A stretch of DNA of 64,000 nucleotides. Origin: Ustulina deusta (Eukaryota; Ascomycota; Sordariomycetes; Xylariales; Xylariaceae). The stretch spans positions 558,001 through 622,000 of the forward strand of contig JAJNNX010000013.1 of assembly GCA_023159155.1 (NCBI GenBank), in the 5' to 3' direction. Below the pieces are notes generated by a model. It did no database searches, was not told the DNA's origin, and saw nothing but the letters and a program-made list of their open reading frames with translations. Positions 47,401 through 59,552 of this stretch are shown here, one piece after another; position 1 is the stretch's first letter, and each line of letters starts with the position of its first letter. Position numbers and translations under genes: made by a program.

Positions 47401-50400
47401 AGCCTCGGCAACTAGAGCGAATTTATGCAAGGCAAACAACTCGGGCGACCTGGTTACAACGTAGTGAGCCGACCTGTTAGTGGGTTTGTGTCAGCCATGG
47501 GAAGCCTCCTACACCAACAAGAGGCATCAGGTTTTCTCGGATGTCGTGCCGGATCGTCATCCACAACAAGACTAACATTTATCTCTAGTATTTGCTCCGT
47601 AACTCGAGTATTTGCACTGGGTAGGTGAGCACCTGCTTAGTCCTCCAGGTCACCTTCTTGGTTACCTAGGTAGACTATCTCCGCCTGTCAGCTGCAGGTG
47701 ATCCGACCTGTCGCTTCTCGTCAATGTGTAGTCGTCAGATCTCATGCCACCACATCGGAAGAACGCATGTGCATGCCTTGGGACACCTACCACCTGAAAA
47801 AGAACCCTTTTACCCTTTTTGGTTGAGTACATGTGTTAGCATACGATTGCCTTGCTCAATGCTGTGGTGCATTCGGTAGCAACACACTTGTCAACAACGA
47901 TACTGTCCGCCTCTGGCGAAAGGGCAAACTGCATATCAGATCTCGTTCGACCACAAGATCTGAATAAGAAAAGGTGTGCCGGCGAATGTTTCCGAACCCA
48001 TCGGCGGGAACCCCGCATAGTGTATGATCACCATTCGGCACTTAGAGCATTGAGGGCCAAGAGTGGCCCCTTCTGCATCTTTGAGTCACGGTTTATCTTC
48101 GCTTGTTTTTCGACACCCGTACACGGCCCCGTTTCCTTTTCTGTTCCCTTCGCCCAGTCCCATTATTAGTATGGTTAAGTCCCAGCAGCAGATATGTACA
48201 ATTCTCAAGTATTTATTTTCAGGCAATGGGGTCGGGAGGGTGCCGGCGTTAGGTCAAGAAGAGCTGTAAAGAGTTGGGTTGGGTTGGATTTCCCGCTCTC
48301 ATATATGCTTTAGCTCCCTGCTAACTGGTATAAAGACGTTCCATTAAACCTAGTCAGACGGACTTTATGACTACACCGTCTTCAACGCAACTGTCTGCGA
48401 AATATTCATACATGATATCGCGAATCCGTCTAGCGTACTAGTCTTAACTTGACAGTAACTCCCTCCAAAAGACAAGGACAACCAACTCTCTGTACACCGA
48501 GAGAGACTCGCTACTATACTCTCCAGATGCTGCCATCTAGAGGTAGGAATTTTCCTTCCGTGTTTTAGGAAGAGGAGGGGTTCAGTACCTATGGCAAGTG
48601 TATATCGCGGTATTCTTGGAGTGCGTATGACACGACAAGCAACGTTTTGAAACCATTAACCTCTAGTCTAGAAGGATCGAAGAAATTAAGATTCCATGTC
48701 GTCACCCTATTATACTCTGTAAAATCAGACCAATGTCATCGCAGTATCGACTTTGCTTGTCCCCTAGTAGGTGCCGTATTGTACGGGACTTCTGACTGTT
48801 AAGGAAGGCAGGGTTTGAATACTAGCTAGGTTCCCTAATATCTCCTCTACCCTGTCGTTGGAGCAACAACCCTAGACGCCGGCGCCTGAGTACGCTATAC
48901 CTATACACTAGTGTATTCGCGAGGATGGTGAGTAAGGGTTCCTAGAGAGGTATGAATACTTATACCAAAGCAGACGCAAGGGTCTATTGATCCACCAGAA
49001 CGCAGACTAATTAGCTACACTGAGTGGGGACGAAGAGAAACAGGCATCAGGTTATCAATCTATCAACCTATTCTCCATAATCCATGATACCTATCTCATC
49101 GCGCTTCTCAACCGGCTGGCCTCGGAAATCAAGTACGGAAGTACCCTCGGGGGTGGACGTACTTCTTCAGATGGTGGTTGCCCTGTTCGTTACTAGAAGT
49201 CAAGTCCAGGTTTCAGCAATATGAAATCAGACCCGATGGCGTTATCGGAATATGACGACACGAGGCGCCGCTTGATTATGACATCAAAGTATCACCTCTG
49301 GGCTCCCTAGTAACCCTAAGGAGGGCAGCATATAGACGGTAAATGATTAGTGGCGAGCATGCCAAACAAATACGATATGAAAATGCGGTACAAGTCTACA
49401 CTAAACAAAGGGGGGATGACAGGACCGGCGATCCCCTCGTCCAGCTGTCACATTTTAATGATGACGACCGAATCGCATCTCAGCGCTAGTTTATCATCCA
49501 TGCTTATTATACGCGAAAACCATGGTTTTCGCCTTGATGGGCCAAGACGGTTTTTTTTCTTAGTGATTTTATGTTTCATTACCAGGGAGGAAGAGCAGGG
49601 GTTCTTCATTTCTGGTACCTAGCCTAAAAACACCTTAATAAGCGGAAACAAGGGGAAATAATACGACGGCATAGGACCCCTGTTTTCCTTGTCTCATTCA
49701 ACACTACCGGTACACTACCTACCGTAGCTACCGATGGCCATTAAGATCTATGCCCGTGCGCATCGGATTATTTCGTCTGACAGGAGCCCAAACGAGGCAC
49801 CGACATCGCTGTCTCTCGTCACCTCCAGTGCGAAAGGCTTGAATCATGTGCGTGCGCCTGTGTGATCGCTTCGTTGCGGGTAGGACCACAATGCCTGCTG
49901 GACGGATAGACAAGCGAGGGCGGTAAAGAAACTGACTGTTTCATTGCATTAGAGCTCAAGATTCCTCATCTCGGTCCGCCCGTACCGTTATGTATATGCA
50001 CGTATAAGAGGGGGGGGGGGGAAGGTCCTTTCTCTACTTAGGCGCATCCAGCTGCGCGCGCTATACCTCCTAGATACGCACACTATCTAGGCATGTCCTT
50101 GCACGTCAAGCGACGTTGTCGGCCTGGTACCCCAATGAGAAATGAAAAGGGGAAATGTAAGTCTAGAACGCCCGTCTAACCATCCAACCGCAAGTTCGGG
50201 TACCGTGCTCCCTTTTGCTGCATTCCTGGCAGACGCGTGCAGACGCGCGGCATGTCGCTATAGACAGGGGCCCTTTTTTAATGACGAGCGACGGGAGATG
50301 GCGTGGACGGAATAAGAAGTGAACCCAGACAGAAGGAAAACCCGGATAATCGTTGACCCTAACCCTCAGCACTTTAACCGTACACTACCCCGGTACCAAG

Positions 50401-52420
50401 ATAAGTGCCTACTGTAATCTGCATACTCCACGATTATAACTGACTAACTATAATAATTGTTCGTTATTATACAGTTATACTAGGTATCGCTTGGCTATAC
50501 CAAGTACGACTTGTGGCCCCGGCCCCTGATATGACGGACACGTCCTCCCGTCCCCCCTCCTTCAAGTAATATGCTGCGTGTGGTCACGGTACAGACATGC
50601 CGGCGCCGTAAGACTCGGTGATTGACAGACGATGCTAGTGTACCGCGGAGTAGTATACCTAGACGAGGCGCCGATGGGAAGATCAAGCTGGGCGGTTGGG
50701 GTAGAAGGGAAAAGTACGTATCTTGCTTTTTTTGACGGGAGGGAGCCTGTCATCATTTCGCCTCACCTCGCCTCGCCTTGTTTTTTATTATTCTTATTTT
50801 TTTTATTACTCATCCATTCCCCTCACTACCTACTCCCCGACACTGATCGCGATCGTGTTACTTCATAAGTTTAAAATTCCCGCACGTGTCGTGATCCGAT
50901 GATGACGACTCGCCGTTGCTGCGTACACGTATCTGACGAACCTAGTGTTGTCGTCTGCCGGCTTCGTTGATACCTTGGTTATAAGCTGGATGCAATATAA
51001 TCTCACACTTCGTCTGTCCCCCAACCTATGCCGACTAGGTAGGCTACCTACCTGCCCCCCCTCCCCTGCGTAAGCTGTCGCGATTGAGATAGATGATGCG
51101 TGGAAGTCCGGTCTACCTAGATAGGTAATCTCTGCCCCGTTTCCAAAAGCCACTGTGTCGGGACTCGGGGCTGCACCCATCAATTACCGACCCAGACTCG
51201 ACTTGTTCATACTGTATCGAGACAACACTGACTGACGTGCGGCCAATTAGGTCGCTGCGGGTGACCATCAGTGTTCATGAAACAAGATCTCTCTCCCATG
51301 GTGCAGCTTATGCCGAGTCGATAGATTATCCCATCAATTAACTCCACAACTAACTTACTAAACTAGTGCAACTACGCTAGCCTGTCTGCATGGATGATGT
51401 ATGCATGGAACGGATCATTGTGCGCTTGGTAGGGATAAGCCATACTACATAACCTAGGTTCAGGTGTTTCAAGTGAGGAATCCGATCTTGGGGTAGGCAG
51501 GGGAATGAGAAGGACTCGGCTGTCAAAAAGGCACGGGACCACGCCAGCGCAGCCAGCGTTGGATCCAGCAGACGCGTGTGTGTCCAGTGGCGACAATTTA
51601 ATTACCACCGAAGATCTCGCCTCCGCCATATCTCTCTGACCTGGCGACATACTACTACTAGTCTAGTATATACTACGGTGCCGAGATGGGTGCCATTGCG
51701 TGTTGCATGCCCTGCCGCTTTTGCTGCTGCACACACATATCAAGTAGGTGCTATATAAGCGTTACACGTACACGTATCCGGGAAATTTTTCCCTCCCTTC
51801 AGGAAGGGATCGTTTGTAGCGTGCCCTAAGTCTAGGTAGTTCGCCGATCCCTCGGGAATTTATCATCGCCATCATCGTCATCGTCATCGCCGTTGGGGGC
51901 CCCCACGTTGCATAGTATACTAGATAGTAGTAGTATTGTGAAGGGGGGGGCGAAGAAGACCTACACTACCGAATCAGATCGGCACTTTTCCATCGCGCGC
52001 GCCCGTTCGAGGCGATGTCTACACTACACTAAATGCAGGGATAGAACTACTAAGTGCTTGCTGTCTTGGGTGCGTGAGAAAGAGAGTGAGAGAGAGAGAG
52101 GAGTGGGATCTATCTATCTATCCAAGGACCATTGATCTTTTCGCGTTGATCATACAGTTTTCGAGCAACCTATCGGCGCATCTCATTCTCAGTCCCCCAG
52201 TCTGTTTTGTTTATCTGGGGTTTTTTTACCCAGAACAGATAGCGAATCCGAGGGGCGGGGGAATTAAATTCATCTTTTTTTCCAAGAAAAAAATTTTAAT
52301 AATAATTCTCAGCCAACCCTCACTCACTCACACCTGCGCCCCCTCGGCTCGTCCCATCTCATCTAGGTATATCCACACTGCAGGAAAGAATTGTGATTTG
52401 TTTCAGCACCGGGGATGGAT

Positions 52421-52421
52421 G

Positions 52422-52453
<32 letters not shown>

Positions 52454-52468
52454 CCTACCTACCTACCT
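52421..52468. repeat. GATA tetranucleotide repeat followed by TACC repeat
   Basis: About eight tandem GATA/TAGA units run from 52421 to 52453 and pass directly into ACCTACCTACCTACC to 52468. A GA-rich tract (GAGTGAGAGAGAGAGAGAGG) and CTATCTATCTATCC lie about 300 bp to the left (52084-52122). Confidence 0.9.
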
Positions 52469-53201
52469 GGATCCCATCCCATGGTTGGTCTCCTCCCCCA
52501 GACTGGCACTAGGTATCTAACCTCCCCCCCCCATCGCCTTGTCCGCCAAGCCACGTCGCAGCCGTTCTAGGTAATCGGTGTCGCAGTGACAGGTGCCAGG
52601 GCAAGTCGTAATAAGTACGGTACACTAAGCAAAGCATGGCAAGCCAAGGCAAGGCGATAATATGTCAAATCCCCCCCCCCAGGGCGCGGATGTTTTATCT
52701 CAACACAGCCACCTCGCAAACTTGAGACTGCGGAAGACGACATCCGAGTCCCTACAGACCACATACCGAGCGCCGTCTCTCGCCGGGCGCGCCCAACAAC
52801 CAGTTCAACCGTCCTTGCGCGCGCGCGCGCAATGTCACCTCCGGACATTGTGTGTGTCAGGTGGCTGTCTGTCTCTCGGGACTCGGAATGCGATAGGGGG
52901 GCAGGGCACAGCACAGCCACGTTCGTCCGGGTCCAACGTCTCGTGTCGTCCGAAGTAATAACGTAGGCCCCCCGGTCCTGTCGGTTCGCTCGGCGGACAA
53001 AGGAGAACAGCGCCCCGGGGGGGGAGGGAGGGGGTTTCGATGTAGATGGATTCTTTGTTTTTGGTGCTAGCCGAGCTATTGACAAGGTAAATCAATCAAT
53101 CGGTCCGGGTGCTTTTTTGTTGACGATCCAATCGCGCGTTGATCATCGTGTTTGTGGGATACAGTGTACACAAACAGAGCTACGCGATTCGTTCTACATC
53201 T

Positions 53202-53229
53202 TTGTGTGTGTGTGTGTGTGTGTGTGTGT
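53202..53229. repeat. GT dinucleotide microsatellite
   Basis: About 14 GT units in non-coding sequence, bounded by CATCTTT on the left and CTGACGG on the right. Confidence 0.92.
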
Positions 53230-54006
53230 CTGACGGTACTTTCGGCTTGGGCGCTGTCGTAATGCCACGTCTGGGATCGTCGCGCTGGTTCTTATTTGCA
53301 CAAGTAAATGGATCGGCCAAACCGCCTATCCGGGTGTTCAGTTGTTGTGTCATGGCAGCTAAGCACGAAGTTTGTACATAAGAGTACAGTTGAAACTGAC
53401 AAGACACTTATACCAGTATACCACTAGTAGGCAGGTGTCAGGTACTTGACATTTTGCCCTAGTGGTATGTTCTACTAGTACTGGTACATTGGAATTCGAC
53501 AGAGAAGTAGGATTGTAATTTGTGACGGTAGTCTTAAGAGATGCAATGAGTAACACTTGAGTTGAAGCGACCAAGACTTAGCTTAGGACAGGTTACTTAA
53601 GGAGTCTGCGGTGGTAGGCTCTGTTCTGCTTGTGAAGACGAGTTACAGGTCACCAACTTGAAGTAACGTTTTCTTATGCCGTGAGATCCTCGGCCGATAT
53701 ATCAATTAGGACATAATGTAGAATGGGCTAGATAGACCAGCGAGCTATTCTAGACTCTAACCTGCTGCCTCCGCTGCTCTATGTAAATTCTATACATCTA
53801 TGGAGAATCGTCTGCAGATAGATACCGAATGTGGAAGCGTGTTGTCAGGAAGCGAAGACCATCGGGATTTCGAATAGTTCCATCATCTTGTGTAAACAAT
53901 CCGAATACCACTATGCATAGTAGCGAGGTCGATGTAGTTCGCCTAAACAACAATAACAACAACAACAACAAAAACCCCCCCAAAAACCCTCGGGTATAAT
54001 ATGAGA

Positions 54007-56577
54007 TTACCGTGCCATGCCTTGCCACATGGTTACGGGGGGAGCCAGACCGGGAGGCGTCCAAGTCCACTCAAAGTCGTCCATAAAAGTCCAATCAATA
54101 GCTAGTGAGTCCGGCACAGTACCGGGTAAGAGAGGATCTGTTTCCTCTCCGGTGTTTTCGCTAGGAGGATTGGGTGTTTGTTGACGCTGTTGATGCAACC
54201 TGCTATCAGACTTCCAACCTATCAAGCAGTCAAACGTCACACCAGCCCCAAGACGATGCGGGAATTTTAATGCAATCGGCTCCGCGTTCTGCCACGTTGT
54301 AGTTGGGGATGAAGCGCGGTAAAGCTCGAGGAACGACTTGAGTAGTGCATGTAGACGCAGTGGTAGATCGCTCTCCACGACACTCATTCGCTGGCAAATC
54401 AAGAGCGTCTCTGACGCTACAGCCTCGATTGACTTGCGGTCTAGGAACTGCATGTATGACGAGCGTAGCAGCTTGAAGACGACACAGCTTGCCGTCACCA
54501 ACGAGCGCATTTGAGGATGGGTGATGTGACCTAGAAAGCCGATTTTCCGATCTAGTTCTCGGGCATTTCGGAGGGCTAAAGAGGCAGTGTGATATGTACG
54601 TAGAATTAACTGCTTTAAAGACTCCGGATTATAGCCCCGTGCAGGCATCATGTAATAGATTTGGATCTCAAGCCGTACAAGCAAGGCGTTAAACCTATCT
54701 AAGTCGTCTGGTTTTGTTAGCGAGGTAATGGAGAGTAATGGAGGAAATGAGCCTCGCGTACCTGCTCGTTCAGAACATATCATCCCCTGTACGATGTTCC
54801 ATTCGTCTTCAAGTACCTCAACTATATGGGTTGACACCCCACTTGACTCTTCGAGGTTGGCGAGTACTATCTTACTGACGTGGTTACAGAATTTCTGGCA
54901 CTCTAAGAGGATACGAAAGCTGGATGGAACGTGAAAAGGTGTCCGTCCATCAACTACAACAAATCGAGTTAGCAGTGATTTCTTTGAATCAAAATGCCAC
55001 GGAGTTTCCAGAGGCGATGATGCAGTTGTAGGAGTTGATACACAGAAATTTCAATAATCCTGCTGTAGACTGCTCGTGGGAGTAGAATAACTTATGAATA
55101 TCGCTCACTAGTATTTTGAATGGCCTGGTTGAATAAGCAAGTAACGGGTGGCAACCCCATGAATGAAGACACCCTAGTCATCCAGTTAGTCGACGATACG
55201 AATTATGGGCAACTGACGGTACCTCTGTGACACGATATTGAGCCCTGCCCAAGTATAGGTTGCCTCCTCGTTTGTAAAATTGTTCTGAAATACACCATGG
55301 CTGTATTCTGGGTGACCCCCTCTCCCAGTGTGAATTCCTAACAGAAGCGCGGCATTGGTGGTGACGCTGGAGAGCAGCGCTGATGGGTCATTATGAAACC
55401 GAGCTCCAGGGAAAACCCAAGAGCATATTAATATGATGGCATTGACAGTAGGTAGTGATAGGGGAATATCGCCTAACGCTTCGAACACCTGCCGTCGGAG
55501 CTCCTCGGATAAGAATGTAACCAACGACTTGCTTTTCGCGTACCGGCGGGAACCTACGTAGATGATGGTCCAAAAGAGCAGAGGGCAAGACTCGTAACAT
55601 TTATTGGGGTCACGATGGCGTACTACGGGCATGTATGGGTGATAACAGTCAAAAAACTTTTGGAAGTAATAGTCGATATCCTCGCCGGAGAAGGGGTACG
55701 AACCGAGAGTTCTGGGAAGACTCGGCTCACTGCTCGTGTCCTGTAGGACCGTTGTCACGGGCGTATTCAAGGCCACAGGTGGCTCAATGGCGCCGCTGCT
55801 CACGGGTCCGACGACGGCATGTTGCCTGGACCGAGAAGACAGGCCACCTGGGGAGGCAATACCTAACTGTTCCGAATCCCTCGAAGGGGTGATGACGGCA
55901 TTTGGCGGTGGAAGACCCGTGGACGAGGCCGACCCAACAGACTCTTTGATAGATTGGATCTCTTGCACAAGCTCATCCAGTTTACTAGAGTAGGGAATCA
56001 GCAATATCGCTCTGATAAGTTAAGCAGGAGCGGTTCCATCTTGGACGACTAATTGACGTGTCAAGGTCGATCCTGAAGCCTCCAGAGTTGCGGAATGTGT
56101 CTGTTCCCCACACTAGTACGAAATGAATAGCGATACATTAGAGGGAGACGTGATGTCAAAACCGCACATGAGTTATGAGCAAGGAGATTCCATGCACGGC
56201 CAGAAAAGGAACCGCAAAAAAACAAAATAAATGGAGAAAATAGAAAATAAAATAAAAATAAAAATAAGTATTCCAAGCACACCTTCGTCGTGATATTCTC
56301 CTGTGCGTCTTATCGACAACGCATGTCAAGTGCAGCTTCGCGCATCGTTGGCAGGGCAGATCAGGATTCGAGCTAGGATTGCAGCGGACCTAAAGCTATA
56401 TCAGCCCCATCCGTCCTTTAGGTAAGGGCGGGTGCTGTGGCATGGCGCGATCCGTCGTACCTTTGCATCGCGACACGACGTGCAGGCCGTGTTTCTCTTG
56501 ATCCGGCTCGGCAGGAGTGGTGCTGGCGGCGGCTCTTGATGGGCGTCTGCCATCAAAGGTAAAGGGCGGCGTTTCAT
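54007..56577 (-). CDS. Zn(II)2Cys6 transcription factor (War1/Leu3-like group)
   Basis: Five exons on the minus strand, 56577-56461, 56389-56283, 55984-55223, 55173-55109 and 54953-54007, keep frame and give 665 residues. The zinc cluster has Cys32, 35, 42, 52, 55 and 62 (CTSCRDAKVRC...CQRC...C) with the second half on exon 2. A helix follows (SKLDELVQEIQSIKESV), then the regulatory region starting with YPFSGEDIDYYFQKFFDCYH and CPLLFWTIIYVGSRRYAK, the layout of the Leu3/War1-type fungal factors, and ARFHNDPSALLSSVTTNAAL. The C-terminal part contains RILLECQKFCNHVSKIVLAN and a Trp-rich acidic end (DWTFMDDFEWTW) that is a likely activation segment. The intron at 55985-56282 is long (298 nt) and the intron at 54954-55108 contains an alternative CTACAG acceptor. 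MADAHQ (Met9) is an alternative start. Targets are unknown; it lies head to head with the 14-kb-distant homeobox gene's side only through gene-poor DNA. Confidence 0.88.
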
Positions 56578-57162
56578 GCGCGCCAGACTGGTTTAGTTGG
56601 CCGAATGGAAGCTTGTGTGTATAGTGTCTTCTGGACCACGCGTGGCCAACAGCAGCAGCAGCAGTGGCGCGAGAGCGGCCAAAGATACCCGCTTCGGCTT
56701 ATTTGGGCTTGATGCAGACGAAGGAGGAAATTGGAGATGAAAGTGGGAGACCATGAGCGACAGAGTATCCCCGATTTCGGCACCGGTGCTTGCCAGCCAG
56801 GGTTCAAGGTTGCTTCTCAAAGTAGGTAGTAATTTACATACCTTGCAGCGTCTTATACTGATGTAATCTGTGCAGTATAGTACATAAGTAGGTGGTATAG
56901 AACGAGTCTATAAGCCACAGTCGTCCCAATTACCTCCTCCTCTCTCGCCTATCCATCCTTTCACAGGTAGAAGGTTCATCCGGCGCAAAAGCTCGCAAAG
57001 ACTGTTCGAGTTATTTGAGCAAATATCGTAAAGACAAATGGAAATGTTTGGATTATATTGATTACCACTAGCGGGAGGGGAGAGTCCGTAAACCCCGTTT
57101 ATACCCGCGCTAGCGTATCCGAAACTGAGAAGAATTACCCGACGCCGGCACTCACAGTTGTG
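56578..57162. other. Intergenic region: zinc-cluster promoter and PEBP 3' flank
   Basis: Contains the promoter of the minus-strand zinc-cluster gene on the left and the end of the PEBP-like gene on the right. GCAGCAGCAGCAG at 56650-56664 lies within a chance frame. No further gene is seen. Confidence 0.45.
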
Positions 57163-57870
57163 TTAGGTAAGTAGGTACTTAGTATCTGCTATACCAATCC
57201 ACATATCCCAGCCCAGCACTCTGCCTTCAATAACCTCGGCGATCTGCTCCCTCGTAGACCCAGCCGTCGACAGCCCGGAATCTAATTCCTCATTCAGAGC
57301 AATCACCATGAAGGAATACCGATGAGGGCCGTGGTTCATGAGCGGCCTGGGCGCGATATACGGCATTCCGTTCCTTGATCTGCCGTAGTGGAAACCACCT
57401 TTCATCAACGCCCTATCTGGTCTATGACGGTGAAGTCATCCGCTTCAATGCTCGTCTTCGAGGCTGGAATCGCGGTGTAGATACTATGGACAACGTCTAG
57501 GTTAGATAGGCCGCATCCACGAACTGTTGGATGACATTTGGCCTGAGCTCCCACGATATACTTGGGGACAAACTTACCCATGGATAATAGGCGTAGGCAA
57601 TGGCGCATCTGGGTCTTCAGAGACGAGCAACCACTCCTTGACCTGGTCTGCGATTTCGGGCGGTGCGGGCCACCGTAGCGCAGGGAACTTTCCACTGCCG
57701 TCCTGTGTGTAGTCGACTGTGAGTTTCGATCCCGACGCGCCACAGTCCGGAGAGGCTACTGTAATAGACTGCTCAATGAAGCTGGCGAGTGCCGGACGCG
57801 CGAAGAAACTCTTGGCATCACGACCCTTGGCATTCGCGAAAAGCCAAGATAACGTCACCTCGAGGCTCAT
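57163..57870 (-). CDS. PEBP/RKIP-like protein, gene interrupted by a one-base frameshift
   Basis: Exon 1 (57870-57578) starts MSLEVTLSWLFANAKGRDAK and contains the PEBP signature region WLLVSEDPDAPLPTPIIHG. A 94-nt intron (57484-57577) with CTAAC branch site joins GIYTAIPASKTSIEADDFTV. In that frame the protein would end at QIGR-stop near 57403-57408, but the expected continuation ALMKGGFHYGRSRNGMPYIA, PRPLMNHGPHRYSF and the C-terminus up to TAA 57163 is present in the next frame. The shift is equivalent to loss of one base within ATAGGGCG (about 57406-57415, minus strand). Intact, the protein would have about 200 residues. Phosphatidylethanolamine-binding proteins bind lipid head groups or act as protease/kinase inhibitors; fungal members are poorly known. 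The shift may be a real mutation or a sequencing error at a G-run. Confidence 0.8.
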
Positions 57871-58295
57871 TGTCCGTGGAGATCACAAAAATATATAGCA
57901 CAGCAAGAGGGAACCATGTCTACTATTTATCTAGGTTATATTGAGAACTAGAGAGAAAAAAAAGCAATTAAAAAATAAAGGCATCACAGCAAAGAAAACT
58001 GTCCATAGTTGGAAAGTTATCTGTCGTACAGTGAAAGGGCTCCGTGTCATCACGGGTTATCGGAACCGATACGGCACTCAACCGTGTTAGTTTAGCGAGC
58101 TCCTAGAGTCGAGACCATCAAAGCTACTTAGTCCTAGGTACCCAAGCGCAATGCCCCTGATTTGCAGATACCGAATACATGGCGTGTATCCCTTAGCTGC
58201 AACCAAGAGATATCGCTCTGTTAACCACTACATGGCCGACATATAACAGAGATATCTATTTAGGCGTTACTTTAATCTGACAGTGATAACCGACG
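57871..58295. other. Divergent promoter region between PEBP-like and EBP genes
   Basis: About 425 bp between two start codons facing away from each other. It includes AT-rich AAAAAAAGCAATTAAAAAATAA at 57956-57978 and a TAGTCCTAGGTACCC block at 58128-58142. No other gene is visible. Confidence 0.45.
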
Positions 58296-59552
58296 ATGAG
58301 CGGCTGGCGGTGGTGGCCCCTGGAGGATGGGGCAGCGGACGTGGCGATGCCGACGATGCCGCCGGAGCCCACACATCCATACCACCCCCTCGGCGTGGAC
58401 ATCCCGGCGTACGGGGCGAACGAAGCCCCCGTCCCCGTGCTGCTTGCCACGCTTGCCGGGACGCTCGGCTTTGCGGTGCTGAGCGCAGCGCTCGTCGCGC
58501 GGAAGTTCAGCCCGGGGCTTGGCGCCTCGGGACTCGCTGTGTTCTGCTGGTTTCTGATGAGTGAGAACCCCCCCCCCCCCCCCCCCTTTGTCCGAGCACC
58601 TCGGCACTTTTTCTCTTAAGCCAGTGATTACGCTTGAGTACGTGTGTGTGTGTGTGTGAGCTGACGTGAGAGTGATAGACACGTGTTTGCATTGCGTTTT
58701 CGAAGGTGAGTTAGGTTCTACGGTGCCGAGATCCAACAAAAGCAGGCCCAGTCTCGGAACTAGAGGGCTGGAAGATGATATATATCTATATATATATCCA
58801 GCCCGCCAGCCAGCCAATAACGTAATGAAAGTCGGGAAGAAAACTGACGTGATATTCTCGGCGACTACCCAGGCTACTTCGTCCTGAACCACGCCACAGT
58901 CGCGTCGTCGCAGTCGCTCCTGGCACAGCTGTGGAAAGAATACGCGCTCTCCGACTCGCGATACCTCACCTCCGACTTCTTCATGCTCAGCGTGGAGAGT
59001 ATCACGGTAGTGAGTTGTCTCTTTTCCTCCTTTCCCCCCTAACCCTTCCTCCACCTCCAGCTACACACACACACACACACACCCAACACACACCCTCTTC
59101 ATGCTGCCAGATCACCGTTTCGACGACAAGTAACTGACGTAAAATCCAACCCCCCCCCCAAGTTCCTCTGGGGTCCCCTCTGCCTCGCCAACGCAATCGC
59201 CACGGCGCGGAACAGCCCCTCGCGCCACGCGCTGCGCATCATCGCCTGCGTCGCCCACCTCTACGGCGTCGCGCTGTACTACGCCACGAGCCAGTGCGAG
59301 TTCTACTTCACCGGGCGGTCGCACAGCCGGCCCGAATTCCTCTACTTCTGGGTATACTACGTGGGCTTCAACCTGCCGTGGGCGATCGTGCCAGCCTGTG
59401 AGCCTTTTCCATGTTTGATATCCGCCTGAAATTTTTTTTTTTTTTCCCTTTCTCCCCTTTCTTCTTCTTCTTCTTCTTCTTCTTCTTCTTCTTCTTCTAC
59501 TGCTTTTCCTTCTTCTCTTTGTTTAGTACGCTCTCGACGCGGACACCGATAG
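58296..59552 (+). CDS. Emopamil-binding/EXPERA-domain membrane protein (sterol isomerase-like)
   Basis: Five exons, 58296-58560, 58679-58705, 58873-59009, 59163-59397 and 59527-59552, give about 229 residues. The family (EBP, EXPERA) contains sterol delta8-delta7 isomerase and related ER proteins. The first hydrophobic segment is VPVLLATLAGTLGFAVLSAA; the family signature spans several exons: CLHCVFEGYFVLNHATV, LLAQLWKEYALSDSRYLTSD, ESITVFLWGPLCL, HLYGVALYYATS and SHSRPEFLYFWVYYVGFN. Exon 2 is only 27 nt but is needed to give CLHCVFEGYF; it is bounded by GATAG and a GTGAGT donor. The His and Glu residues of LHC.FEGYF and the E-Y pair correspond to conserved active-site positions of EBP. The last exon (8 residues) is the least certain. 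All introns hold microsatellites. This group is often distinct from Erg2, the main fungal isomerase, so the actual substrate is uncertain. Confidence 0.87.
58568..58658. repeat. Poly-C tract and GT microsatellite in EBP intron 1
   Basis: A run of about 19 C at 58568-58586 starts seven bases after the splice donor, and a GT repeat of about eight units lies at 58642-58658, twenty bases before the acceptor. Confidence 0.88.
59063..59159. repeat. AC microsatellite and poly-C tract in EBP intron 3
   Basis: About ten AC units at 59063-59082 and a C-run at 59150-59159 that directly forms the polypyrimidine tract before the AAG acceptor. Confidence 0.88.
59429..59498. repeat. T-run and TTC trinucleotide repeat in EBP intron 4
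   Basis: A T-run at 59431-59445 is followed by about 13 TTC units at 59459-59498. The tract acts as an extended polypyrimidine region before the TTTAG acceptor at 59526. Confidence 0.9.

Larger units (their letters stand above)
44401..54006. other. Gene-poor region, right part
   Basis: About 9.6 kb without a recognisable gene, up to the end of the second zinc-cluster gene. A 186-codon plus frame at 46452-47012 is noted as weak. Clusters of the motif family TACCTAGGTA/GTAGGTAGG occur at 46045-46060, 46135-46160, 46261-46330 and 51036-51056. Low-complexity tracts: G-run 50010-50022, TTTTTTATTATTCTTATTTTTTTTATT at 50779-50806, poly-C 52672-52681, CGCGCGCG at 52818-52830, and AACAACAACAAC at 53947-53971. 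Such a region may carry long 5' leaders, non-coding transcripts or regulatory sites for the flanking regulator genes. Confidence 0.4.

Noticed and set aside
50345..50365. Telomere-like CCCTAACCCT
   Set aside because: Only one and a half repeat units; not a telomere or clear interstitial array.
51250..51290. 5S rRNA-like GGGTGACCATCAGTG
   Set aside because: Only the 3' part resembles 5S rRNA; the 5' and central parts are absent.
58272..59054. 260-codon minus-strand open frame
   Set aside because: It lies antisense to exons and repeat-filled introns of the EBP gene; its His/Thr and Gly runs are the translated microsatellites.
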